Assembly: GCA_037444705.1 (NCBI GenBank)
Contig: JBBILY010000078.1
Coordinates: forward strand, 1 to 13,878
From: DATCYX01 sp037444705
Lineage (GTDB): Bacteria > Chloroflexota > Anaerolineae > Anaerolineales > UBA4823
Direction of reading: 5' to 3'
DNA: 13,878 nt
A model generated the notes under the pieces. It saw only the letters and a program-made list of their open reading frames with translations. It was not told the origin of the DNA and made no database searches. Positions 1-7,210 of this stretch are shown piece by piece. The position numbers and the translations under genes are program-made. Every line of letters starts with the position of its first letter. Position 1 is the first letter of the stretch.

Positions 1-406
1 GACGCTCATAGAGACGCTCCAGGTGCTGGCGCACATCCTGAGAAGCCTGTTCAGGGTCGTTGATTTGGGGATTGGCATAAATCTCATTCAAACGGGCTTC
101 TCCCTCTTGTATCTGTCTGACCAAATCCAGATAGTCCAGGACGATCTGGCGCTGCTGGCTCTCTCCAAGATAACTTGCTAAGCCCAACGCCACCTGATCT
201 AGTTTAATCAGCGCTGCGTCTAATGTCCACGAAACGTAATCGAACTCGATTCGACGCGTAAATACCCGCACTCGTTCGGCCTCATCCTCAAGAGGCACCA
301 CGCTGCCCCGTAACATGAGAGCCATAAACAGCAATAGAGGAAGATAAGAAACCCAATGCCCCAGGCGCATGCCAGAGATGATACCGCTTTGCTCTGCGTG
401 TGTCAA
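1..406 (-). CDS. Hypothetical membrane-anchored protein, C-terminus cut by window edge
   Basis: An open minus-strand frame runs from 406 off the left end with no stop, so only the first ~135 residues are seen. I chose the TTG at 404-406 because an AGGAG motif (plus-strand ctcct, 411-415) lies 4 nt upstream; the internal ATG at 368-370 has no Shine-Dalgarno sequence. Shortly after the start there is one hydrophobic segment (WVSYLPLLLFMALML), probably a signal anchor. A charged, predicted helical region follows (EDEAERVRVFTRRIEFDY, then LDYLDLVRQIQEGEARLNEI). It is consistent with a protein anchored at the N-terminus with a helical extracytoplasmic part. I recognise no family or catalytic motif. 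It is transcribed divergently from the epimerase gene. Coding status is fairly sure; function unknown. Confidence 0.7.
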   Translation of the reverse strand, partial: MTHAEQSGIISGMRLGHWVSYLPLLLFMALMLRGSVVPLEDEAERVRVFTRRIEFDYVSWTLDAALIKLDQVALGLASYLGESQQRQIVLDYLDLVRQIQEGEARLNEIYANPQINDPEQASQDVRQHLERLYER

Positions 407-499
407 ATTACTCCTGAATGAGAATGGAAGTTCGTCGCCCTGCCTGAAATACATTGAAATATTAGGAGATAGTGAATTGGGAGGCTAGCCAGAACTGCA

Positions 500-529
500 A
501 TTCTACACTGTCAACATTATCAATGTCAG
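500..529 (-). promoter_or_regulatory. Candidate sigma-70-type promoter for the leftward membrane-protein gene
   Basis: On the minus strand a -35 like CTGACA (plus 524-529) is followed, after 18 nt, by a -10 like TAGAAT (plus 500-505). Each matches the consensus at 5 of 6 positions. Predicted transcription would begin near 493, leaving an ~85-nt leader before the TTG start at 406. A short inverted repeat, ACATT-atc-AATGT (514-526), overlaps this promoter and could be an operator. Judged by eye only. Confidence 0.4.
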
Positions 530-535
530 CGATCA

Positions 536-544
536 TGCTATAAT
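536..544 (+). promoter_or_regulatory. Extended -10 promoter for a leaderless epimerase transcript
   Basis: TGCTATAAT at 536-544 is a perfect TATAAT hexamer preceded by the extended-10 TG dinucleotide. No good -35 is seen at 16-18 nt upstream (only TTATC-like sequence near 516-522), which extended -10 promoters tolerate. The predicted start of transcription is about 550-552, only a few nucleotides before the ATG at 555. That ATG has no Shine-Dalgarno sequence, so the mRNA is probably leaderless or nearly so. Confidence 0.55.
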
Positions 545-554
545 TTAGCCCATC

Positions 555-1508
555 ATGAATTTCTTAATCACGGGTGCAGCCGGCTTCTTAGGGTCAGCAT
601 TGGCTAACCAACTGGCGCGCGAGGGTCACCAGGTGCGCGGTCTGGATGACCTTTCCACGGGAAATCCTCAAGCGCTATCCCCCGATGTCTTATTCACCCG
701 CGGCGACGTCAACGACCGCCCTAAACTGTGGACTCTACTGCAAGATGTGGATTGCGTCTACCATTTGGCCGCGCGGGTTTCAGTGCCCGAGTCGGTGCTC
801 TATCCACGCGAATATAACGCGGTGAATGTAGGCGGCACTGTCAGCCTGATGGAGGCCATGCGCGATGTGGGTGTGCGACGGGTGGTATTTATCTCTTCCG
901 GGGCGGTCTATGGCGACCAGCAGGAACAGCCCCTGTGCGAAACTGCCATCCCCAATCCACGCTCGCCCTATGCGGTCTCCAAACTCGCGGCGGAATACTA
1001 TGTGCGCGTCATTGGTGATCTGTGGGGGATTGAAACGGTCTGCCTGCGGGTTTTCAATGCCTACGGTCCAGGACAGCATCTCCCCCCTTCTCACCCTCCA
1101 GTGATTCCCTATTTTCTACACCAGGCGATTCGGGATGGCACCCTGGTCGTCCATGGCAGCGGCGCACAGACACGCGATTACGTCTTCGTGGACGATGTCG
1201 TGCGTTGCATGATCGCCGCCGCCACAGCCCCGGGTATCAACCATGCCATAATAAATGTAGGTAGCGGCACCGAAACCAGCGTGCGTGAACTCGTGAGACT
1301 GGTGTTGGAGGTCAGCGGTAGCAAAGCCGAGGTGGTATATAACCCTCGCACCGACTCTGGGGTTTCGCGCATGTGCGCTTGCCTGGACCTTGCTCGCGAA
1401 AAACTAGGTTATCAGCCTCGAGTATCGCTGATGGAAGGGCTGCGACTGACGCTGGAACGGGATCCGCGCTTCAGAAAAGAAGTCCCAACCAAATCTGTTA
1501 GCCGATAA
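555..1508 (+). CDS. NAD-dependent sugar-nucleotide epimerase/dehydratase (extended SDR, GalE-like)
   Basis: This 317-residue protein belongs to the extended short-chain dehydrogenase family that modifies nucleotide sugars such as UDP-glucose for cell-surface polysaccharides. It has the N-terminal Rossmann motif GAAGFLGS (residues 7-14), an acidic Asp31-Asp32 at the end of the second strand that favours NAD over NADP, SSGAVYG (114-120) and the catalytic YAVSK (Tyr139, Lys143). GSGAQTRDYVFVDDV (201-215) is typical of the UDP-glucose 4-epimerase and UDP-glucuronate decarboxylase groups. Length is normal. Exact substrate cannot be told from sequence alone. The ATG has no ribosome-binding site and sits just downstream of a strong -10. 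The glycosylase gene follows after 36 nt, so co-transcription is likely. Cytoplasmic. Confidence 0.9.
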   Translation: MNFLITGAAGFLGSALANQLAREGHQVRGLDDLSTGNPQALSPDVLFTRGDVNDRPKLWTLLQDVDCVYHLAARVSVPESVLYPREYNAVNVGGTVSLMEAMRDVGVRRVVFISSGAVYGDQQEQPLCETAIPNPRSPYAVSKLAAEYYVRVIGDLWGIETVCLRVFNAYGPGQHLPPSHPPVIPYFLHQAIRDGTLVVHGSGAQTRDYVFVDDVVRCMIAAATAPGINHAIINVGSGTETSVRELVRLVLEVSGSKAEVVYNPRTDSGVSRMCACLDLAREKLGYQPRVSLMEGLRLTLERDPRFRKEVPTKSVSR

Positions 1509-1544
1509 CCCTCTCCTAGCGCTGAGACGCCTGACTGCCTTGGG

Positions 1545-2231
1545 TTGAACCGCGTGAGCCAAAATTTCGTCACCACTCTCGAGAGAGCGCGCCTGGGACG
1601 TGAGTTCTTCTTGCACAACACCGTGTGGGTGGCACGCCACCTGCTTGGGATGCGCCTGGTACGTCTGGAACAGGGGCGGCGCCTGGCGGGCATCATCATC
1701 GAGACCGAAGCCTATCGCGGTGAAGAAGATCAGGCCTGCCACGCTCGCGCTGGCCTGACCCGGCGCACAGGGGTGATGTATGGCCCTCCTGGTCACGCCT
1801 ACGTCTATTTCACTTATGGCATGCACTGGATGCTGAATATTGTCACCGAAGAAGAAGGATTTCCCGCCGCGGTGCTCATCCGCGGGCTTTGGCCCACAGA
1901 AGGCCTGGAGATGATCGCCTCGCGCAGAAAAGGTCAACCTTTTGAACACTGGACGGACGGGCCAGCCAAAATTTGTCGGGCTTTAAATATTGATGGCTAT
2001 CATCACGGACATGACCTGTGTGCCCCCGAAGCCGAGATCTTCCTGGAAAAAGCCCTTGAAATCCCCGATGCTGGCGTGACGACTGGCCCCCGTGTGGGGT
2101 TATATCATGTGCCCGAACCCTGGAAAAGCGTGCCTTGGCGCTTCAGGGTGCACCCATCCCTGATCGCCACCACCTTCCCCTCGGAGCCTTCGGCTTTATC
2201 CGACACAACCCAACAAAGGAGGAAAACATGA
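1545..2231 (+). CDS. mpg: 3-methyladenine DNA glycosylase (AAG/MPG family)
   Basis: This is a monofunctional base-excision-repair enzyme that cleaves the N-glycosidic bond of alkylated purines such as 3-methyladenine. Family hallmarks are present: DNA-binding region start with LLG (33-35), ETEAYRGEEDQACH (53-66) with probable water-activating Glu54, GVMYGPPGHAYVYFTYGMHW (76-95) containing the lesion-flipping tyrosine region, NIV, DGPAKICRAL (138-147), and the terminal GPRVG and PWRF blocks (181-185, 197-200). The indicated start is a TTG without a clear Shine-Dalgarno; a GTG at 1554 in the same frame is an alternative, and both leave the domain intact. After the domain there is a ~25-residue polar tail that reads through the next gene's ribosome-binding site. 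The stop overlaps the fabI ATG (ATGA), suggesting translational coupling. Confidence 0.93.
   Translation: MNRVSQNFVTTLERARLGREFFLHNTVWVARHLLGMRLVRLEQGRRLAGIIIETEAYRGEEDQACHARAGLTRRTGVMYGPPGHAYVYFTYGMHWMLNIVTEEEGFPAAVLIRGLWPTEGLEMIASRRKGQPFEHWTDGPAKICRALNIDGYHHGHDLCAPEAEIFLEKALEIPDAGVTTGPRVGLYHVPEPWKSVPWRFRVHPSLIATTFPSEPSALSDTTQQRRKT
2215..2222 (+). promoter_or_regulatory. Ribosome-binding site fixing the fabI start
   Basis: AAAGGAGG lies 5 nt before the ATG at 2228. The same frame is open upstream to an ATG at 2135, but that would overlap mpg by almost 100 nt and add about 31 residues not found in FabI proteins. The start at 2228 places the cofactor-binding motif at the usual distance from the N-terminus. 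Confidence 0.85.
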
Positions 2232-3010
2232 AACTATTAGAAGGTAAAACAGCCCTGGTTTTTGGCCTAGCAAATGAGCGTTCCATCGCCTGGGGTATCA
2301 TCAAAGCCTTTCATCAGCACGGCGCCACGCTGGGCATCAGTTATGCCGGAGAGGCGCTGGAGAGGCGCGTTCGCCCCCTGGCAGAAGAGGTGGGATGTAC
2401 ATTTGTCGAACCCTGCGACGTCGCCTATGATGACCAGATTCAGCAAATCGCCGAGAAAGCCGCCAGGGCCTTTGGTCAGATTGATATCCTGGTACATGCC
2501 ATCGCCTTCGCCAATCGCGAAGAATTAACTGGCCCATACTACAACACCAGCCGCGCCGGTTTTCATTTGGCTATGGATATAAGCGTTTATTCGTTTACGG
2601 CGCTGGCGAGGGCTTTTCAACCCCTATTCCGCCCAGGGGGTGCCCTATTGACGTTGACCTATTATGGCTCAGAGAAAGTATCACCCCACTATAATGTGAT
2701 GGGGGTGGCTAAAGCTGCCCTGGAGGCTTCAGTGCGCTATTTGGCTTACGATTTCGGCAAACAAAAGGTGCGGGTGAATGCCATCTCCGCTGGACCGATT
2801 CGCACCCTGGCCGCGGCTGGCGTAGCCGGGTTTAAAACCATGTACCGCCAGTTCGCCGAAATCGCTCCCTTTCATGAACATGTCACCATCGAGGATGTGG
2901 GCAAGGCTGCGGTTTTCCTGTGTTCAGACCTTGCCTCCAAGACTACCGGTGAAGTGTTATTCGTGGATTCCGGTTACAACATCTTAGGCATACCGGAAGC
3001 GATTGAATAA
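2228..3010 (+). CDS. fabI: Enoyl-[acyl-carrier-protein] reductase, FabI type
   Basis: This 260-residue cytoplasmic enzyme performs the last reduction of each fatty-acid elongation cycle, turning trans-2-enoyl-ACP into acyl-ACP with NAD(P)H. The FabI-specific cofactor loop is GLANERSIAWGI (13-24) and the catalytic set is Tyr145/Tyr146, Tyr155 and Lys162 in SPHYNVMGVAKAALEA. VRVNAISAGPIRTLAA (181-196) is the flexible substrate-binding loop. The position matching the triclosan-contact glycine of Escherichia coli FabI is alanine (AIAFAN, 91-96), as in the Bacillus enzyme. Length is typical. It overlaps the end of mpg by 4 nt and precedes the bactofilin by 9 nt, so it sits in a plus-strand operon unrelated to other fatty-acid genes. 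Confidence 0.95.
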   Translation: MKLLEGKTALVFGLANERSIAWGIIKAFHQHGATLGISYAGEALERRVRPLAEEVGCTFVEPCDVAYDDQIQQIAEKAARAFGQIDILVHAIAFANREELTGPYYNTSRAGFHLAMDISVYSFTALARAFQPLFRPGGALLTLTYYGSEKVSPHYNVMGVAKAALEASVRYLAYDFGKQKVRVNAISAGPIRTLAAAGVAGFKTMYRQFAEIAPFHEHVTIEDVGKAAVFLCSDLASKTTGEVLFVDSGYNILGIPEAIE

Positions 3011-3019
3011 GGTGCCATC

Positions 3020-3430
3020 ATGTTCCGCAAACGAGAGACCTCCCCCCCGCCTGCCAGCCAACCTGCACCCACGGAGCGCGTGACCTCGGTCCTGGGTCCA
3101 GGTGTTACCTGGAAAGGGGACTTGAGCGGCAGCGGAGGCCTGCGCATTGAGGGCGCCTTCGAAGGAAATATCAATTTGCGTGGAATGGTGGTTATCGGAG
3201 AGAGCGGCAGGGTCACCTGTGAACACCTGCGCGCCAATGTGGTCATCGTGGCTGGGGCAATTCAAGGCAATATCACTGCGGAGAAGGTAGAAATTCGCAG
3301 CACAGGTCGAGTGTGGGGCGATGTAACCACTTCAGCCTTTGCCACCCAGGAAGGGGCTTTCCTGCGCGGTCAAATCCGCATGGAAGAGCAGGTGAACCCT
3401 GAAGGTGAATCGGCGCCTCAGACAGGATGA
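3020..3430 (+). CDS. Bactofilin (polymer-forming cytoskeletal protein)
   Basis: A 136-residue protein with the bactofilin (DUF583) fold: a short disordered proline-rich start (residues 1-25, TSPPPASQPAP), then a right-handed beta-helix made of repeating short strands. Examples are WKGDLSGSGGLRIEGAFEGN (31-50), INLRGMVVIGESGRV (51-65), ANVVIVAGAIQGNI (72-85) and VEIRSTGRVWGDV (90-102). The turns have the regular GxxxG-like spacing of this family. Bactofilins self-assemble into filaments, often at the membrane, and act as scaffolds for cell-shape or polar proteins. The charged tail (121-136) is disordered. The ATG follows fabI by 9 nt with only a weak AAGG-type site. The gene ends 6 nt before the end of the convergent cytochrome operon. 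Confidence 0.92.
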   Translation: MFRKRETSPPPASQPAPTERVTSVLGPGVTWKGDLSGSGGLRIEGAFEGNINLRGMVVIGESGRVTCEHLRANVVIVAGAIQGNITAEKVEIRSTGRVWGDVTTSAFATQEGAFLRGQIRMEEQVNPEGESAPQTG

Positions 3431-3436
3431 AATCCT

Positions 3437-4693
3437 CTAATCATCCCCGCCTCCTTCTTCGCCCTCCTCTTTACGGCCTGTGGGATGACAGTGCATACAA
3501 TCCTGGAAATTCCGGATGCCTTCTTCCTGATGTTTCTTGGCTATTTTGGTAGGTTGATGCTCATGGCAGCCATAGCAGGTATAGGCTTGCAGGCTGTCCA
3601 CATGACACACCTTGCAATCAACCACCCCCGCTTCCCCATGATTCAGGGGGAACGTATGCCTCTCATCAAAACGCGCCGGTGACCAGGCTTCAGTGCTGTG
3701 ACAGGCAGCGCACTCCAGGCCAAATAAACCCTGATGATACACAGGCTCCGCATGACATGCTGCGCAGGCTGTAGATGTCCCTTTAAACTGACGATTAGGA
3801 TGACATTGCTCACAGGTCAGGCGAGCATGAGCGCCGTCTAGAGGGAATGCCGTGAGCGAATGGTCAAATGTCGCCTGCCTCCAATCGTTAACCTGATGAC
3901 AGGCTGCACAATCCTGTCCAAATTGTCCTTGGTGGACATCATCCTGGGCGTGACAGGCATAACAATCCTGAGGTGTGTCGCGCAGATCGGATATATTCCG
4001 CGCCCCAGGATGGCAATCTTCACAGGCAACCTGAGCATGCTTGCCCAAAAGGGGAAAGAGTTGTTGATTGTGATCGAAAGCCTGCCCATACGTATCCAGT
4101 CCGTCATGACATGCCAGGCACTCCTGGCCAAAACTTACTATATGGGTAGAGATAAACGCGGCCTCCAGTTGCTGATGACAGGTAACGCAGGTGGCCAACT
4201 CAAATCGTTTCAACTCAGGTCCATGGCAATCCGCGCATTTAAAAGACGAGCCATCAGCCATTTTCTGGTGGCCACGCAGCGAAAATCTGGTAGTTTGGTC
4301 ATGAGGGAAATTGCTCACATCCATCACGGTTAAGGAGGCTTTCGCTCCGCGATGATCGGTGTGGCAGCGTCGGCAGGTAACCTCCTTTCCCTGAGCCAGC
4401 ATAACCGCATGAAAGTCTTTTTCGTTCTGAAGCAAAGCGGTGTGGCACATCAGGCAACGATCCGACATGCTTTCCCTCTCCCAAAAGGCAGGATGGCAGG
4501 CCGAACACCGCTCCCTTAGTTCCCCATGGGAATATACTCCCCCCAGGGGTTGAGAACCCGCCTGGGCGTTCAAATCACCCGGGCTGAACATCTCACCCCC
4601 GTTCGCCAAAATTATCCCACCGATGACCAGTAAGGTTACCCAGGCACTTAATAGCCCTGTGGCGGATAGACAGCCCAGCCGCGCAGGTTGCAT
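3437..4693 (-). CDS. Membrane-anchored multihaem cytochrome c with 15 CxxCH motifs
   Basis: This 418-residue protein has an uncleaved-looking N-terminal anchor (about residues 11-31), then GGEMFSPGDL (32-41), then 15 CxxCH haem-attachment motifs. Their first cysteines are at 63, 80, 107, 153, 169, 192, 224, 244, 262, 294, 310, 328, 360, 373 and 399. Many extra histidines (FDH, GKHA, VHQG, NHG) could be distal ligands. The order is a 3-haem head, block A (153-192), two B blocks (224-262 and 294-328) and a 3-haem tail ending in CHPTG. It is a shorter paralogue of the 18-haem protein in the same operon. Expected location is the outer face of the cytoplasmic membrane. The start has GGGAGGAAG 5 nt upstream. 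The acidic Glu/Gly C-terminus (408-418) differs from its paralogue. Role inferred: electron conduit; no substrate site is recognisable. Confidence 0.93.
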   Translation of the reverse strand: MQPARLGCLSATGLLSAWVTLLVIGGIILANGGEMFSPGDLNAQAGSQPLGGVYSHGELRERCSACHPAFWERESMSDRCLMCHTALLQNEKDFHAVMLAQGKEVTCRRCHTDHRGAKASLTVMDVSNFPHDQTTRFSLRGHQKMADGSSFKCADCHGPELKRFELATCVTCHQQLEAAFISTHIVSFGQECLACHDGLDTYGQAFDHNQQLFPLLGKHAQVACEDCHPGARNISDLRDTPQDCYACHAQDDVHQGQFGQDCAACHQVNDWRQATFDHSLTAFPLDGAHARLTCEQCHPNRQFKGTSTACAACHAEPVYHQGLFGLECAACHSTEAWSPARFDERHTFPLNHGEAGVVDCKVCHVDSLQAYTCYGCHEHQPTKIAKKHQEEGIRNFQDCMHCHPTGRKEEGEEGGGDD

Positions 4694-4769
4694 GATAACT
4701 TCCTCCCAATTAAAACGCTAGAAACCACCTCAAGCAGGCGGCTCTCTCAACAATACCAGATCAGGGGGG

Positions 4770-5594
4770 TTAACGCAGCAAGGTTGCATAGTAGATGGCG
4801 GCGATAATATGAATGAACGCAGCCGTGAACAACACCATGCCTATCGGCACATGCACCGCATGCCACAGAGCCAACAAGCGTCGCGCAATCGCCAGGGAGA
4901 TGACCTGACGTTGAAGCAGACGCCGCCGTTTGAGCAGCCGCTCCAATTGTTCGGCCTGGCGGCGCGCTTCCCCTTGGAGACGCGCTTTCCCCAACCACCA
5001 TTGCAAGCGGTAGTTCCAATCGGAAGGCGCCCGCCCAATCACCAGCGCCGCCTGCCCTGCGGGTGCCCGAGCTGAGACAGCCAACTGCTGCACCAGACCC
5101 TTAAGGGAAACATCCGAACTTTCTAAGGCGCGCTGCAACTCCAAATCAGTAAAAGCAATCTGCTCCTCGAGCACTGAGGCCTCGATTTCGATACCATCGG
5201 CTGTGCGCGGCACAGCGGTATAAATATATCGCCCCACAAATCCGCTAATCACCACTAACACGGTCAAGAGCATCACCACCCCAGCCAGACCATTGAACTT
5301 CCACGATGAATGCAGCAAGACCATATAGGGGCCAACGATGCCGGTAAAAATGTGAAAATTCAACCACTCCGACATCCGTCCCCAGCGGGCGCTGCGACTG
5401 CGCTTGCGCAGGGAATACAGCGTTTCGGTCATTAACATTAAGATAAAACCGAAAATCCCCAGGGTATGTCCGAAGAATTCGCTGGCTTTTGGGATAGCAT
5501 TCAACCAGGCTACCACAAACACATAAGCCAGAGTGATGCCCAGAATTGCAAAGAACGAAAACCACAATTCACGATTGGCGGATGGGCGCTGCAT
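4770..5594 (-). CDS. Five-helix membrane protein with cytochrome-b-like histidines and a helical loop
   Basis: This 274-residue protein has four hydrophobic segments in its first half (about 11-33, 40-58, 78-97 and 103-125) and one near the end (about 245-270). Histidines lie within or beside the helices: His43, His81, His95, His245, His248 and His262. This resembles b-type cytochromes of the ferric-reductase or b561 kind, where such residues hold haem b. Between helix 4 and helix 5 is an unusual ~110-residue polar segment (about 130-240), with a basic, coiled-coil-like end (EARRQAEQLERLLKRRRLLQ). Its start overlaps the flavoprotein's end by 26 nt; only a weak GGAAGA site precedes it. Inferred role: carry electrons across the membrane between the cytoplasmic flavoprotein/ferredoxin and the external cytochromes. 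Family assignment is by pattern, not certain. Confidence 0.75.
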   Translation of the reverse strand: MQRPSANRELWFSFFAILGITLAYVFVVAWLNAIPKASEFFGHTLGIFGFILMLMTETLYSLRKRSRSARWGRMSEWLNFHIFTGIVGPYMVLLHSSWKFNGLAGVVMLLTVLVVISGFVGRYIYTAVPRTADGIEIEASVLEEQIAFTDLELQRALESSDVSLKGLVQQLAVSARAPAGQAALVIGRAPSDWNYRLQWWLGKARLQGEARRQAEQLERLLKRRRLLQRQVISLAIARRLLALWHAVHVPIGMVLFTAAFIHIIAAIYYATLLR

Positions 5595-6897
5595 GTCTGG
5601 TCTTCCACTCCGTCCAGAAATCGGCGATGATATCTACCAATGGAGCGCCTTCCTGAATCAGGCGCTGGCGTATTGGCGTGATGTCCACTTGTTTGGCGAC
5701 CAGGTGGTGCAGGGGGCGAGAAAGGGTTTGATCACCCATGACCACAGCCCCCAATAAAGTCTTTTCCCCCACTAATATCCGTAAGCGGTTCACTTCAAAA
5801 TCAGATTGGGCAGCGATGACATCCGGCAATTGACGCCAGGTCTCGCTATCACCGCGCACAATGCCTACCACATCTACATCATCTCCGCGGCCCACCATGC
5901 CAATAATCGTTGTGGTCAGGTGAGCCAGGCGCGTGACATTAAAAGCCACCAATTTATGATATGGCTTTTGGCGACCGCACATATTCAGCCCGGCCGTTTG
6001 CCCCTGCTCCCTGGCCGGATCCCACAGGCTATCCAATACATATTTGCCAGTAAAAGGATCAAACACCTGAGCCACGTCCCCGGCAGCGAAGACATCGGGA
6101 GCATTGGTGCGCATATATTCATCCACCAGGATACCCCGATCGACGCGGATGCCTGAGGCTTCTGCCAGTTCCTTACGCGGGCGAATGCCAATGGCAATGC
6201 CCACCATCTCACAAGGGATTTGCCGTCCATCTTTCGTGCGCACCCCAATGACCCGCCCTTTTTTACCCAGGATTTCAGCCAGTTCGGTATGGTAATGGAT
6301 CGTCACACCTTCTTCTTTCAGCCGATGTTCCACAATGCGAGACTCGGTCTCATCCAGCACATTACTCCAATACCGATCGCCGCGTAGAAAGTAATGCACC
6401 TTTACGCGGCGCGCTTGCAAGCCCTCCACGATCTCCAGCGCGGTGATTCCGCCTCCAACGACCACCGCCGAGCGCGCCTTGCGCGTCTGTTTGAGGATGC
6501 GCCGCGCGTCTTCTAAGTTGTCCAGTTTTACCACACCCTCCAGGTCTTTGCCAGGAACATCCATTCGCGCCGCCTCCGCCCCTATGGCGATTAAAAGGCG
6601 ATCATAGGAGATCAGCCCGCCATCGTGCAACCGCAGGGAATGGTCATTGGGGTAAATGCGCACCACACGTCCCAGCATGCGGCGGATTTTCAGTTTGCGG
6701 AAGTCCTGATCGGTAAATGGATATAGATTTTGCTCGGTCACCTCCCCGGTCAGAAAATATGCCAGACCGGGGCGTGAGTAATACCCAAAAGCATCGTCGC
6801 TGATGATTAACACATCCCCTTCATGACCTATACTGCGGATGGCTTCGGCGGCGGCCACACTGGCAACCCCTCCGCCAATTAAGACATATCGTAGCAT
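5569..6897 (-). CDS. NAD(P)/FAD-dependent oxidoreductase (pyridine nucleotide-disulphide family, non-disulphide)
   Basis: A 442-residue two-dinucleotide-domain flavoprotein. The FAD-binding motif GGGVASVAAAEAI is at residues 8-20, LLIAIGA at 101-107, the NAD(P)H-binding motif VVVGGGITALEIVEGL at 145-160, and the second FAD motif FAAGDVA at 270-276. No CxxxxC redox disulphide is present, so it is like rubredoxin reductases and the N-terminal part of NADH-dependent nitrite reductase rather than thiol reductases. The frame stays open upstream to 6984, but the ATG at 6897 sits 1 nt past the ferredoxin stop and begins directly with the FAD fold, so I use it. The C-terminal ~80 residues are the dimerisation-type domain. 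Likely cytoplasmic, passing electrons between NAD(P)H and the neighbouring ferredoxin or b-type protein. Partner and direction are inferred. Confidence 0.9.
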   Translation of the reverse strand: MLRYVLIGGGVASVAAAEAIRSIGHEGDVLIISDDAFGYYSRPGLAYFLTGEVTEQNLYPFTDQDFRKLKIRRMLGRVVRIYPNDHSLRLHDGGLISYDRLLIAIGAEAARMDVPGKDLEGVVKLDNLEDARRILKQTRKARSAVVVGGGITALEIVEGLQARRVKVHYFLRGDRYWSNVLDETESRIVEHRLKEEGVTIHYHTELAEILGKKGRVIGVRTKDGRQIPCEMVGIAIGIRPRKELAEASGIRVDRGILVDEYMRTNAPDVFAAGDVAQVFDPFTGKYVLDSLWDPAREQGQTAGLNMCGRQKPYHKLVAFNVTRLAHLTTTIIGMVGRGDDVDVVGIVRGDSETWRQLPDVIAAQSDFEVNRLRILVGEKTLLGAVVMGDQTLSRPLHHLVAKQVDITPIRQRLIQEGAPLVDIIADFWTEWKTRHAAPIRQS

Positions 6898-6898
6898 C

Positions 6899-7183
6899 TC
6901 AGTTACCGATCCGTTCCAATGTATCAGGGTCGAAAAGGTCCGTCCGCTCAAATCGCAACACGCCGCGCGGGCAGCGCGCCACACATTCGCCGCAAGTGAG
7001 GCAATGGCTATCCTTTACCGGAATCCCCATCCAGGTATGGCGACGTACATCAATATTAATAGGGCAATAAAAAGAGAAGATACCACATTGCACGCAGCGC
7101 ATTGCATCGGGCACTACGTAACCTTGCACCAGTGCCACGCGGCGAGTGGACTCCTGCTTAAACAAACTTTTGAGGTTTAACAA
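6899..7183 (-). CDS. Ferredoxin-like 4Fe-4S protein missing one cluster ligand
   Basis: This 94-residue protein carries two iron-sulphur motifs. The second, CLTCGECVARCP (Cys61, 64, 67, 71), is complete. The first, CVQCGIFSFYCP (30-41), has Cys30, Cys33 and Cys40 but phenylalanine at 36 where the third cysteine belongs (codon TTC, plus 7076-7078; TGC would be cysteine). In the usual arrangement Cys30, Cys33, residue 36 and Cys71 would hold one cluster, so that cluster may be 3Fe-4S, differently ligated or lost. The start is a TTG with AGGAGG 9 nt upstream (plus 7193-7198). It lies 27 nt after the 16-haem gene and 1 nt before the flavoprotein, so it is probably the flavoprotein's electron-transfer partner in the cytoplasm. 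PINIDVRRH resembles sequence following such motifs in dicluster proteins. Confidence 0.88.
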   Translation of the reverse strand: MLNLKSLFKQESTRRVALVQGYVVPDAMRCVQCGIFSFYCPINIDVRRHTWMGIPVKDSHCLTCGECVARCPRGVLRFERTDLFDPDTLERIGN

Positions 7184-7192
7184 AATTATCGC

Positions 7193-7198
7193 CCTCCT
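7193..7198 (-). promoter_or_regulatory. Ribosome-binding site supporting the ferredoxin TTG start
   Basis: AGGAGG on the minus strand, 9 nt before the TTG at 7183. No ATG is available until residue 28, which would lie only two residues before the first cluster cysteine, so the TTG is the likely start. Confidence 0.65.
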
Positions 7199-7210
7199 CG
7201 TTGGTCTGAA

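Noticed and set aside
2135..2227. Upstream-extended start for FabI at 2135
   Set aside because: It lies within the conserved 3' part of the glycosylase gene; the AAAGGAGG site and family N-terminus both favour 2228.
3860..4333. 157-residue plus-strand frame within the 15-haem cytochrome gene
   Set aside because: It is antisense to the regular CxxCH-coding frame and has no recognisable domain or ribosome-binding site.
6898..6984. Upstream-extended start for the flavoprotein at 6984
   Set aside because: The added residues overlap the second cysteine motif of the ferredoxin gene in another frame and precede the normal FAD-fold start; ATG 6897 is 1 nt past the ferredoxin stop.
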